A stretch of DNA of 60,750 bases from Paenibacillus rhizophilus. Its GTDB lineage: Bacteria; Bacillota; Bacilli; Paenibacillales; Paenibacillaceae. Below, piece after piece: positions 42,190 through 50,455 of the stretch. The number at the start of each line of letters is the position of its first letter. Positions within the stretch are counted from its first letter, which is position 1. The translations under genes were made by a program, and so were the position numbers. The notes beneath the pieces are model-generated. The model saw nothing but the letters and a program-made list of their open reading frames with translations. It had not been told where the DNA came from and searched no databases. The DNA is taken from assembly GCF_003854965.1 (NCBI RefSeq), contig NZ_RQPI01000021.1, positions 1 to 60,750 on the forward strand, read 5' to 3'.

Positions 42190-42220
42190 CAAAAAATCCC
42201 CGACTGTATCAGGGATTTTC
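42190..42220. terminator. Terminator between LevR gene and PTS promoter
   Basis: AAAATCCC (42193-42200) pairs with GGGATTTT (42212-42219). On the minus strand T residues follow, ending the LevR transcript and insulating the sigma-54 promoter. Confidence 0.8.
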
Positions 42221-42272
42221 GCTCTTTTGAAAACGCATGTTTTTGTTCTATTTTTAATCTGTCATACACTAA

Positions 42273-42286
42273 TGAAAACGCTTCAT
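42273..42286 (+). promoter_or_regulatory. cre-like site between LevR and the PTS operon
   Basis: TGAAAACGCTTCAT fits TGWAARCGYTWNCW at 13 of 14 positions and sits about 115 bases upstream of the -24 element. A weaker relative (TGAAAACGCATGTT) lies at about 42228. This agrees with CcpA control of the lev operon in B. subtilis. Confidence 0.55.
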
Positions 42287-42297
42287 ACTCTTGACTT

Positions 42298-45087
42298 CTA
42301 TAATGGAGCCATTTTATATACATCGCCCAACATTTCACAAATATAATATTTTTCATCGTCGGACAGAGTCAAATTAATACCTGAGGCGAATATGCCGCAA
42401 GCGCGGTTCACCGCATCCATGATATGAGAATCGAGCATCTCCGTCTCCCCGCGGTAAACCAGCCCGTCATGTATGACCATCCGCTCCAGCGCGTGGGCCG
42501 TATGGATGGCAATTTGGACTTTCATCGCATATTCGAAATCGGTCTGCAGTTCCCGTTCAAGCTCCTGAACAAATCTCATCAAGGTTCCCAATATTTTGTG
42601 CGGATTCAGATACGTCAGGAATTCCTTCAGGCTGTCTTCGCATAAATCCTTGATGACCACACTCTCATTGGTCTGTGCGACAGGAAACTCATTGTGCAGC
42701 AGCAGTTCTCTCAGCAGCTCTTCGCCGCTTGCGTCAATCAGCTGTTCCAAAGGAATGAACGGAACGCCCCGGTCGCTAGGCCGCTTTACTCCAATAACGG
42801 CCAGAACGCTTTGCTTGGCCTGCAGCTCTTTGACCACTTTGTCCAGTTCCTTGATCTTCGCCGGAATCACCGTCATTTTCTTCTCCGTAAGATCGTAAAC
42901 GATTTTCTCCACAAATTCCTTAACCTTGATCGCGGCACCTTTGCCGGAGGAGCAGACCGTGACGATGACCTTGTTATCCAATATGGCGTTTACCGAAGCT
43001 TCCATATTGTTGTAACCTCTGAAATCCTTCAGCGACCGGTAAATATCCTCAAGCTCCATATCGAGTATGCTGGCCTTTCGCACAGCCTCAAGGGTAAGCG
43101 GCGTGGACACCATGTCGATCGTCTTGACCTTGATTCCGACCCGTTCCATAATGGTTGCTTCGAAACTCAGCAGGGAGCCCATATCCACCAGCATCAGGAC
43201 GCCCCTGCCGCTGTCGATGCTCTTTACCTTGTCGATAATAATCTCCAAAATTTCTCTTGGGCTGACATCAAGCGGCATATCAACCGCGCAAATATTCGAA
43301 CTGCCGAGCAGACTGTCGACAACGCCGACGATGCTGCTCGCCGTACTGTTGCCATGCGCCGCGACGATTATTCCCACATTGCCCTGCCGTTCCTCCTCCA
43401 CCGATTTGAGCAGGATCGCCACATACGTAATTTCGGCTCCGGGCACGTCTATCCCGAATCTGGCTTCGATCATGTCCTTGATAGTCAGGGCCACTCTGTA
43501 TTCTTCATCATTCTGGTTAACGGGATCATAGACGGGCTTGCCGCCGTATTTCTTCTCCCGGATTCGCTTGAGGAAAGCGCTCAGATGAAGACTAAAGGCA
43601 TAGACGAACCGTTCGCTGCATTTTCGGTCAAGCTCCTCCTCGACCAGCAGCTTGACCTCCTCGGCAAATTCAAGGACTTCATTGTCCACGATTTTCAGGA
43701 TTCGTTCCCTGCTGCCTTTCAGGTTGTAGAACCGGTTATAGAAGCTTTTGATATGGATGTTGACGTCCGTAGTGATGAATCTGTTGATGTAGCTGTCGTC
43801 GAGGCCTTCATCCTTGAGCAGGCTTATTTTGTCTTCAATTAGCTTGTACAGGTTGAACGGCGGTTCCAGAACGTCCTCTTCTTCCGTCGCATGGCTTCCT
43901 TCGGGCGTAATATACAGCTGGGATGCAATCGCTCCGAATTCCTCAATCTCCCTGCGGTTCTTTCCAAGGTTGAACAGACCTTCTCGGATATTCCCCGGCA
44001 GCAGTTTAAAATCGAGTATAATTTCATCCCTGTTCTCGCGGATGCTGTTCAGAAACCCTTTGGCGCAAACGAGCTGGATATTCGACTTCAGCTGCCCGAT
44101 ATTTCCGTAGGTAACACTGCCGATTAGCGCTTTGACAACCTCCGATTCGACCTTGATCGGCTTGTTGACGCGAAGGGCCTCGCTCTCCAGCAGATGCTTC
44201 AGAATCTGCAGCTGTTCCGCAGGCGTGCGCTCCTGCAAGGGGGGAATGTTGATTGTGATCGGGATGCGCCGGATAAAGGTCTTCAGCATGGAAGAGCCTG
44301 GGTCTTCCGTCGTAGCCGCAACAAGCAGCACATTCGCACTCCGGTTCCGCTCCGATTCGCCCAATTTGTTGTACGTATGCGTATCCATGAAGTAGAAAAT
44401 CATTTCCTGGCCTTCCGGGGGCAGGCGGTGAATCTCGTCGAGAAACAGAATGCCTCCGTCCGCTTTTTCCACCAGTCCCTTTTTTTCCGAATCGGCTCCG
44501 GTAAACGCACCTTTGACATGACCGAAAATATGGGAAATCAGAAGCTGGGGATTGTTGTAATAATCCGCACAGTTGAATACGATAAAGGGAGAATCCTCGG
44601 AAAATCGCTTCATATGCTTGCCGTAGTTGTACATCAGTCTGGCAAACAGCGTCTTGCCCACTCCCGTCTGACCTACAATCAGCGTATGCAAGCCTCTCGG
44701 CGGATACAGAATGGCAGCCTTTCCCTGCTCCACCTGGTTGCGCATACTGTCCTTGAAGCCGATCAGGGAATGAAACGGATCAACCTGTTCTCCGGGCCGC
44801 AGGATCTCGTCCAGACTCCCAACCTCAATCTGCTTCTCTTTAAGTTGAATCCGGAAGAAGTCCTCGATGGTCTGCTTATGCAGAAACTTGACCGGTCTTC
44901 CCTTGATTTTGATGATATGGTCAGCGCGGAGAAGGTCGCTCAGCTCTTTGCTCACGTTGTTTCTCAGCATATTCTGATGAACGGCGATTTCCGCCGCGGT
45001 AATTCCTCCGTCGTACAGTAAATGTTCTTCGGCGAGCTTTCTCGTATTCTCCGCGATATATTCCAAAATCCTTTCAACTCTTTTCAT
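42298..45087 (-). CDS. levR: LevR-type sigma-54 activator with PRD and EIIA/EIIB-like domains
   Basis: 929 residues from ATG 45087, seven bases after GGAGG (a GTG two codons upstream is too close). Order: N-terminal winged helix (RILEYIAENTRKLAEEHLLYDGGITAAEIAVHQNMLRNNVSKEL); AAA+ domain with Walker A VGQTGVGKTLFA, the sigma-54 contact loop GAFTGA intact (HVKGAFTGADSE), and Walker B GGILFLDEIHRL; PRD1 (about 455-560); an EIIA-Man-like domain (VGIIVAAHGNSTASS, His); a EIIB-like region with VTVCSSGKGAA; and PRD2 at the C-terminus (FEYAMKVQIAIHTAHALERM). It activates the PTS promoter downstream and should be tuned by HPr/EIIB phosphorylation. It is divergent from rpoN. Confidence 0.95.
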   Translation of the reverse strand: MKRVERILEYIAENTRKLAEEHLLYDGGITAAEIAVHQNMLRNNVSKELSDLLRADHIIKIKGRPVKFLHKQTIEDFFRIQLKEKQIEVGSLDEILRPGEQVDPFHSLIGFKDSMRNQVEQGKAAILYPPRGLHTLIVGQTGVGKTLFARLMYNYGKHMKRFSEDSPFIVFNCADYYNNPQLLISHIFGHVKGAFTGADSEKKGLVEKADGGILFLDEIHRLPPEGQEMIFYFMDTHTYNKLGESERNRSANVLLVAATTEDPGSSMLKTFIRRIPITINIPPLQERTPAEQLQILKHLLESEALRVNKPIKVESEVVKALIGSVTYGNIGQLKSNIQLVCAKGFLNSIRENRDEIILDFKLLPGNIREGLFNLGKNRREIEEFGAIASQLYITPEGSHATEEEDVLEPPFNLYKLIEDKISLLKDEGLDDSYINRFITTDVNIHIKSFYNRFYNLKGSRERILKIVDNEVLEFAEEVKLLVEEELDRKCSERFVYAFSLHLSAFLKRIREKKYGGKPVYDPVNQNDEEYRVALTIKDMIEARFGIDVPGAEITYVAILLKSVEEERQGNVGIIVAAHGNSTASSIVGVVDSLLGSSNICAVDMPLDVSPREILEIIIDKVKSIDSGRGVLMLVDMGSLLSFEATIMERVGIKVKTIDMVSTPLTLEAVRKASILDMELEDIYRSLKDFRGYNNMEASVNAILDNKVIVTVCSSGKGAAIKVKEFVEKIVYDLTEKKMTVIPAKIKELDKVVKELQAKQSVLAVIGVKRPSDRGVPFIPLEQLIDASGEELLRELLLHNEFPVAQTNESVVIKDLCEDSLKEFLTYLNPHKILGTLMRFVQELERELQTDFEYAMKVQIAIHTAHALERMVIHDGLVYRGETEMLDSHIMDAVNRACGIFASGINLTLSDDEKYYICEMLGDVYKMAPL

Positions 45088-45116
45088 TTGCACACCTCCA
45101 GCCCAAATCTTGTTTG

Positions 45117-45131
45117 CAGTAAGCGCTTACC
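45117..45131 (-). promoter_or_regulatory. cre-like site in front of the LevR gene
   Basis: The perfect palindrome GTAAGCGCTTAC (45119-45130) fits the CcpA consensus at 13 of 14 positions when read on the minus strand. It is about 30 bases upstream of the LevR start, a position for repression. Confidence 0.6.
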
Positions 45132-45365
45132 ATTATAAAATACTTTAGATATTCAGTATATATGAACCGGAAATGAATCTCTATAAAAAATGCACCCTAA
45201 TAATATGTGATAGATTCGATGTGCAAATGCAACAAAAAAAGTGTAAATAAAAGCTCGATATTTAGCAGGAAACCGGTATACTATTCGCGAAATGCTCTTC
45301 TTAAATAGATAACTGACACGGTAAAGCTGCCGCTGTTTTGTTCCCGAAGGAGCTGTGACGGATCG

Positions 45366-46703
45366 ATGATACGATTCGGATTGAAACAAGAACAGGCATT
45401 GAAGCTGACAATGACGCCCGAATTGCGGCAGGCCATCCAAATCCTGCAGTATTCTTCGGCCGATCTGATGTCCTACTTACGCGAACAGGCGAATGAAAAT
45501 CCGGTAATTGATCTGCAGGAATACGATATATCGATATCGGGCGCAAGCAGCCGGCAGGAACAAACAAGAGATGAATATTCCAAGTCAAAAAGCGTGAATC
45601 CCGTTGACCTGCTGGATTGGATCGCCGAACCGCCGGATACTCTGTATGTGTATCTGAAAGCGCAGCTTGGGCTGGTGCGCGGTCTGACCGGCACCCGGCG
45701 GAAGACGGCGTTATATCTTATCGGCAATCTGGATGAAAAAGGCTATCTGGAGACGGACGCCCGGGAGGCCGCCGTGCTGTTGGGCATCCCCGTAGGTGAG
45801 GTCCTGGACGCCCTCGCGCTGGTGCAGAGTTTCGAACCGTCGGGAATAGCCGCCCGCAGTCTGGATGAATGCCTTCTTCTGCAGCTTCGGCGCAGCGGTG
45901 AGGAAGATACGCTTGCCGTATCAATGGTGCAGCGCCATTTGACTGATATGGCATGCAATCGGTTGCAAAAAATGTCGGATGCGCTCGGGGCCAGCATTGC
46001 CGAGATCCAGGAAACAGCCGACCGGATACGCCGGCTGAATCCGTCTCCAGGCTCGGTGTTTGCCCATAACGAGCACCGGTACATCATTGCGGATATAACG
46101 GTTGAGAAATCGGACGGCGGGTACCTGGTCCGGCTGAGCGACCTCGGTTCTCCGCAGGTCTCGGTTAATCCCTATTACGGGCAAATGCTGCAGGAACTCC
46201 CCAATCAGGAGGAAGCCCGCCAGTTTATCCATGACAAGTTCAATACGGCCTCCTGGCTCATCAAAAGCCTGGAACAGCGCCGGCAGACCCTGACGCGCGT
46301 CGCCGAGGCCATCGTGGAAATGCAGCGCGATTTTTTTGATGAGGGCATTCATGGACTTAAACCGCTTACCCAAAAAGAAATCGCAGAAAAGACCGGCCTG
46401 CATGAATCCACGGTCAGCCGGGCGGTCAGCAATAAATACATGCAGACGCCACGCGGTCTATTCGAATTGAAATATTTCTTCACCTCCGCTCTCGCCGCGG
46501 CGGACGGTGAGTCCGCTTCCTCGGAGAGCGCCAAAAGGCGCATCAAGCAGTTGATTGATGACGAGGATAAGCGCAAGCCGCTGGCGGATCAGTCGATTGC
46601 TGAACTGTTAGCAAAAGAAGGTCTGGAGATTTCCCGCAGGACCGTGGCCAAATACCGGGAAGAAATGCGGATTCTGTCTTCCGCCAAGAGAAAACGGTTT
46701 TGA
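45366..46703 (+). CDS. rpoN: RNA polymerase sigma-54 factor
   Basis: 445 residues. Region I is Gln/Leu-rich (GLKQEQALKLTMTPELRQAIQILQYSSADLMSYLREQANENPVI). The core-binding middle has FEPSGIAARSLDECLLLQL. The HTH is PLTQKEIAEKTGLHESTVSRAVSNKYMQTPRG, and the C-terminal RpoN box reads SRRTVAKYREE (family ARRTVAKYRE). It directs polymerase to -24/-12 promoters such as the one at 42141. It is divergent from the LevR gene. The binding site GGAG is 13 bases from ATG, longer than usual, so translation may be modest. Confidence 0.97.
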   Translation: MIRFGLKQEQALKLTMTPELRQAIQILQYSSADLMSYLREQANENPVIDLQEYDISISGASSRQEQTRDEYSKSKSVNPVDLLDWIAEPPDTLYVYLKAQLGLVRGLTGTRRKTALYLIGNLDEKGYLETDAREAAVLLGIPVGEVLDALALVQSFEPSGIAARSLDECLLLQLRRSGEEDTLAVSMVQRHLTDMACNRLQKMSDALGASIAEIQETADRIRRLNPSPGSVFAHNEHRYIIADITVEKSDGGYLVRLSDLGSPQVSVNPYYGQMLQELPNQEEARQFIHDKFNTASWLIKSLEQRRQTLTRVAEAIVEMQRDFFDEGIHGLKPLTQKEIAEKTGLHESTVSRAVSNKYMQTPRGLFELKYFFTSALAAADGESASSESAKRRIKQLIDDEDKRKPLADQSIAELLAKEGLEISRRTVAKYREEMRILSSAKRKRF

Positions 46704-46883
46704 AATTCTGGCATGTTCTCCAATTTGTAATATTTTGCGCGCCTGCTTGTCTGAATACTTTTTAAGTTAGGAAAAATGCCTCCACTGCCACTTATTATTC
46801 GAAAAAATGTCCAATCCCGATCCAATCCATGTAATATTTATTGACATACTCATCTTGAAATGTTTCTCCATTTTTCTGAAAAC

Positions 46884-46898
46884 ATGATATTTGTCAAT
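46884..46898 (+). promoter_or_regulatory. Crp/Fnr-type operator-like site upstream of the second flavodiiron gene
   Basis: ATGATATTTGTCAAT resembles TTGAT-N4-ATCAA at 8 of 10 positions. It lies about 60 bases upstream of the gene start. A Crp/Fnr gene sits in the first flavodiiron cluster. Suggestive only. Confidence 0.35.
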
Positions 46899-46960
46899 TA
46901 TTTTATTGGCCGGTATTGGTATATTATTAGAAAAATTTTAGGCATGTGGAGGGAATACCG

Positions 46961-48211
46961 ATGTATTATGTACAAGAAATCGCATCCGAAATATTTTGGG
47001 TGGGCGGAACCGACAAAAGACTGGAACGCTTCGAGAATATGTTCCCGCTGCCCCAAGGGGTTGCCTATAATTCTCATTTGATTATGGACGAAAAGACCGC
47101 GCTTATGGACACGGTGGATTCCGCGATCAGCGCCCAGTTTCTGGAGAATATCGAGCATGTGCTGAATGGCCGTTCCCTGGATTACCTGGTTGTGGGGCAT
47201 ATGGAGCCCGACCACTGCGCCAATATCGAAGAATTGCTGCGCCGCTATCCGGATCTGAAAATCGTCGGCAACAAAAAGACGTTCCAGTTCATGGAGCAAT
47301 TCTACACGTTCAGCAAACCCGACAATTACCTCATCGTCAAAGAGGGGGACGAGCTTCCGCTCGGCAAACGCACTCTCCGCTTCTTCATGGCTCCTTTCGT
47401 TCACTGGCCGGAGGTCATGTTCTCGTATGAAGTTTCGGAGAAGATTCTGTTCTCCGCCGACGCCTTCGGCTGTTTCGGCTCGCTTTCGGGAAATATTTTT
47501 GCCGATCAGACGGATTTTGAAGGAGTATACCTCGATGAGTCCCGCCGCTATTATTCCAACATTGTCGGCAAATATGGGCCTCAGGTGCAGACGGTGCTGA
47601 AAAAGCTGGCCAAGCTGGAGATCGAGATGATCGTTCCGCTGCACGGCCCGATTTGGCGCGAGAACCTGTCCTATATCATCGACAAGTATCAGCAATGGAG
47701 CACCTATCAGCCGGAAAAGAAAGGCGTTGTTCTGGCCTATGCCTCCATGTACGGCAATACGGAAAATGCAATGAACCTGATCGCGGGCAAGCTTGCAGCC
47801 AAGGGAGTTCAGGACATCCGCATGTACGATGTGTCCAAAACCCATCCGTCCTATATTATCGCGGATGCCTGGAAGTTCAGCCATCTCGTATTCGGTTCTC
47901 CGACTTATAATCTCGGATTGTATCATGGTATGCAGGCACTGCTTCATGAGATGGCATCTTTGAACCTGCAGAACCGCAAAGTGTCCCTGGTCGGCAACTA
48001 TACCTGGGCGAATGCAGCAGTCAGAGACATGACGGAAATTCTGGAGAGCATGAAGAAAATCGAGTTCATCGGCGAGCCGTTTGAAATCCATTCCGCGATT
48101 AAGCCGGAGCAGCTGCCGGAACTGGACCAATTGGTGGAGGCTATCTACGCTTCCCTGAATGCCGATTCGGCGGAATTGGTCGCTGAAGGCGCCGGAACAA
48201 GCGCGCGGTAA
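46961..48211 (+). CDS. Second flavodiiron protein (FprA-type)
   Basis: 416 residues from ATG 46961, preceded by GGAGGGAATACCG. Metal ligands are complete: H80-x-E82-x-D84-H85 (GHMEPDH), the His in PFVHWPEVM, the Asp in FSADAFGCFG and the His in PLHGPIWR. The flavodoxin domain starts at about 255 (VVLAYASMYGNTENAMNL). It differs enough from the first copy (for example HWPEVM against LHTAETM) to be a separate paralogue, perhaps with a different O2/NO preference. It is a single gene with its own strong terminator; rubredoxin would come from the first cluster. Confidence 0.93.
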   Translation: MYYVQEIASEIFWVGGTDKRLERFENMFPLPQGVAYNSHLIMDEKTALMDTVDSAISAQFLENIEHVLNGRSLDYLVVGHMEPDHCANIEELLRRYPDLKIVGNKKTFQFMEQFYTFSKPDNYLIVKEGDELPLGKRTLRFFMAPFVHWPEVMFSYEVSEKILFSADAFGCFGSLSGNIFADQTDFEGVYLDESRRYYSNIVGKYGPQVQTVLKKLAKLEIEMIVPLHGPIWRENLSYIIDKYQQWSTYQPEKKGVVLAYASMYGNTENAMNLIAGKLAAKGVQDIRMYDVSKTHPSYIIADAWKFSHLVFGSPTYNLGLYHGMQALLHEMASLNLQNRKVSLVGNYTWANAAVRDMTEILESMKKIEFIGEPFEIHSAIKPEQLPELDQLVEAIYASLNADSAELVAEGAGTSAR

Positions 48212-48246
48212 TAAGCGGGTAATTGATCAAGCTTGGCTTTTCCTCA

Positions 48247-48313
48247 CAAAAAAGCTGCCTCAAACGTCATGGGACTGACCCCAGTCCCAATAACTTGAGA
48301 GCAGCTTTTTTAT
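48247..48313 (+). terminator. Terminator of the second flavodiiron gene
   Basis: AAAAAAGCTGC and GCAGCTTTTTT flank an inner GGGACTG/CAGTCCC stem, followed by ATTTTGG. Confidence 0.9.
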
Positions 48314-48424
48314 TTTGGTAAATAAACAATCCGAAATGGGACCGTACGCCCTTGTTCATGTATTTTCCGTAAAGTAAAATGGACAACGTGTCTATACATA
48401 CATAATATGGAAGAAGGAATGAGG

Positions 48425-49252
48425 ATGAGTTCAACCATTACTTACTCCCGGCTTCTGCTGTCCGGGCTGATGCTTGGCGGTCTGCTGGCAGGCTGCACGG
48501 ACCAGGAACAATCGGGACCAAACACGGAAGACAAACAGCCTGTTCAGGGGGCTCAGGCCAAAACGGTACACTGGTCCTATGAGGGAGCGACTTCTCCTGA
48601 ACATTGGAGCGAGCTCGGCGATGAGTTCAAGACCTGCGAACTCGGGAAGCAGCAATCGCCGATAGATATTGAGGACGATGCTGTGGAGAAAGACAGCAAT
48701 CTTTCACCGGTTAAAGTCAATTATTCTCCCTCGGATGTGTCTCTCGTCAATAACGGCCATACCATTCAGGTAAGCGTTAAAGGGGAGAACAACGTTATCG
48801 TTCTGGAGGGAAAGACCTACAAGCTGAAACAGTTTCACTTTCATTTGCCAAGTGAGCATGAAGTAGGCGGCAAGCACGGTGAGATGGAATTGCATTTGGT
48901 TCACCAGAGCGCAGACGGGGATTTTGCGGTGCTGGGTGCTCTGATTAACAGCGGAACGGAGAACGCGGAACTGAACAAGCTGTGGTCCCGGCTCCCTAAA
49001 GAAGAGAACGAAAAGGCGACGGTGATCGAGGGAAAGTTCGATCTGAATGCTCTGCTTCCGGGAGATCTCCATTCTTACCGCTATCAAGGTTCATTGACAA
49101 CACCGCCGTGCAGCGAGGGGGTGCAGTGGATCGTCCTGAAGCAGCCGGTGGAATGGTCCGAAGACCAGATCGCCGCGTTCCGAAACATTTTCCCACATGA
49201 TAACCGCCCGGTCCAGCCGCTTGACGGCCGCAAACTTGAGACGGAAGGGTAA
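48425..49252 (+). CDS. Alpha-class carbonic anhydrase, lipoprotein
   Basis: 275 residues from ATG 48425 (AAGGA six bases upstream; two in-frame ATGs further up are also possible). The lipoprotein signal ends LLAGC. The catalytic domain shows all alpha-CA marks: WSYEGATSPEHWSEL, QQSPIDI, zinc His in FHFHLPSEHEVGGKHGEMELHLVH, and the substrate pocket SLTTPPCSEGVQW. It converts CO2 and bicarbonate outside the membrane, anchored by its lipid. Single gene between two terminators. Confidence 0.95.
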   Translation: MSSTITYSRLLLSGLMLGGLLAGCTDQEQSGPNTEDKQPVQGAQAKTVHWSYEGATSPEHWSELGDEFKTCELGKQQSPIDIEDDAVEKDSNLSPVKVNYSPSDVSLVNNGHTIQVSVKGENNVIVLEGKTYKLKQFHFHLPSEHEVGGKHGEMELHLVHQSADGDFAVLGALINSGTENAELNKLWSRLPKEENEKATVIEGKFDLNALLPGDLHSYRYQGSLTTPPCSEGVQWIVLKQPVEWSEDQIAAFRNIFPHDNRPVQPLDGRKLETEG

Positions 49253-49264
49253 GCGCCGGAATAA

Positions 49265-49306
49265 ACAAAAGACCGTATTCCTGGGTAAGGGCACGGTCTT
49301 TTGTAA
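49265..49306. terminator. Bidirectional terminator after carbonic anhydrase
   Basis: ACAAAAGACCGT (49265-49276) pairs with ACGGTCTTTTGT (49293-49304). Confidence 0.85.
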
Positions 49307-49411
49307 CTTAAACTTCCACCCCGTTTAATCGTCTGCTCAAACCGCCCGGACCGCCTTTTGACTTGCGCATATCATCGTGATCCGGCCGGACGGCTTCGGC
49401 AGCAGGCTTTA

Positions 49412-49801
49412 TTATTTCCGCTTCGGCTTGTTGTACCCTTTGTCCCCGAAGGGCTGAAGCTTCTCAATCCACAACTCCAAAAGGGCATCCACCTCTTCTT
49501 GGTAATCTTTTAATTCGGAAATATCGTTCATGGTTTCTTCACGGGGCTTGATCTGATCCAGTTCCTCAAATACGAAGCTGTCCCCGCCGCATTCCTTCCA
49601 GTCCTTCTGCAATTCATGGATCGAGTTAAGGTTCGATTGCTGCATAAAAGCAAGCCGGTTTCCGGCGCCGGTCAGATCCATGCTGCCGAGCACCAGAATT
49701 TTGCCGTTCTTTACATTCCGTATCTGGTAAACGCCCATCGGGCGAAAAGACTGCGCGTACGCCGAAGCCAGTTCTTTCTTCTTTTGTTTGTCCAGTGCCA
49801 T
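49412..49801 (-). CDS. GIY-YIG-like protein
   Basis: 129 residues. GAGG is close before two adjacent ATGs (49804, 49801). The strand pair MGVYQIRNVKNGKILVLGSMDL aligns with GIY...YIG, but the second Tyr/Ile is VL (VLGS). The Arg (GNRLAFMQ) and the Glu (FVFEELDQI) that are usually catalytic are present. It resembles a widespread Bacillus family of GIY-YIG-like small proteins, so nuclease activity is not certain. Its own strong binding site suggests independent translation. It lies last on the minus strand behind the condensin-like genes, separated by an unknown gene and one terminator. Confidence 0.65.
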   Translation of the reverse strand: MALDKQKKKELASAYAQSFRPMGVYQIRNVKNGKILVLGSMDLTGAGNRLAFMQQSNLNSIHELQKDWKECGGDSFVFEELDQIKPREETMNDISELKDYQEEVDALLELWIEKLQPFGDKGYNKPKRK

Positions 49802-49831
49802 CATTCTTCCTCACTTTCTTCTCCGGGCCGC

Positions 49832-50311
49832 TTAGTAGCCCATTTCCTTCAAAATAGTAGACAATGTCTTCAGACGTTCTCCGATCAGTTCGCCGTCATC
49901 GCTGAGGGCCTGGCTGAACAGCTTGATATCTTCATTGATTCTGTCGTTGTCCGTGCATACGGATACGGTCATCGCATCTCCCTGAAGGCCTACCCGGTCA
50001 ATGACTGGATTCTCGGGGTCGTACAGATTCTGATACTGGTATGCCTCACGAAAATGAACCATGCTTCTCGTTACCAGAATGGCGAGATCGAGCACGCGAT
50101 GCAGCGGCAGTTCCTCCGATTGTCTGGACCACTTCTCGCCGGTGTACCGCCACACTTTGGCCGAGATATCCACTTTTCCCCGGTCGTTCCACTGGGCCAG
50201 CCCGAGCGACAATCCCTTGGCGTCCGTCTGATTGGCGTATCTGCCGTCTACATTTTCATAATTCTCGGATACAATGACCGGTTTATGTTTAAGCGTTGTG
50301 GGAATTTTCAT
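49832..50311 (-). CDS. Unknown protein (159 residues)
   Basis: Start chosen at ATG 50311 with AGGTG nine bases upstream. A beta-rich start (TTLKHKPVIVSENYENVDGRYANQTDAKGLSLGLAQWNDRGKVDISAKVWRYTGEKWSRQSEELPLHRVLDLAILV) leads to a helical C-terminus. No signal peptide, no membrane helix and no known catalytic motif. It may belong to a small Firmicute family of uncharacterised proteins (DUF6530-like, from memory). It lies 20 bases upstream of the GIY-YIG-like gene on the same strand. Confidence 0.65.
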   Translation of the reverse strand: MKIPTTLKHKPVIVSENYENVDGRYANQTDAKGLSLGLAQWNDRGKVDISAKVWRYTGEKWSRQSEELPLHRVLDLAILVTRSMVHFREAYQYQNLYDPENPVIDRVGLQGDAMTVSVCTDNDRINEDIKLFSQALSDDGELIGERLKTLSTILKEMGY

Positions 50312-50342
50312 TTTTCGTTTCACCTGTTCCTTTGATCTTTTT

Positions 50343-50366
50343 ATTTACTAATTTACTAATTTACTA
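50343..50366 (+). repeat. Three tandem copies of ATTTACTA
   Basis: Units at 50343, 50351 and 50359, each 8 bases, in the spacer between the unknown gene and the SMC-like terminator. No associated gene. Confidence 0.8.
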
Positions 50367-50411
50367 AATCAGTGATAAGAGAAGAATAATTCAATCCGTG
50401 AACGAAGTCAA

Positions 50412-50441
50412 CAAAAAGACGCCCGGGTATCCCAAGCGTCA
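50412..50441 (-). terminator. Terminator of the condensin-like operon
   Basis: On the minus strand GACGC...GCGTC with an inner GGG/CCC pairing, followed by TTTTTG, 16 bases after the SMC-like stop codon. Confidence 0.8.
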
Positions 50442-50455
50442 ATGCAATGCCGTCT

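Noticed and set aside
45153..45440. A 95-codon minus-strand frame between levR and rpoN
   Set aside because: It covers the promoter region and the rpoN start in the opposite strand; no motif or binding site.
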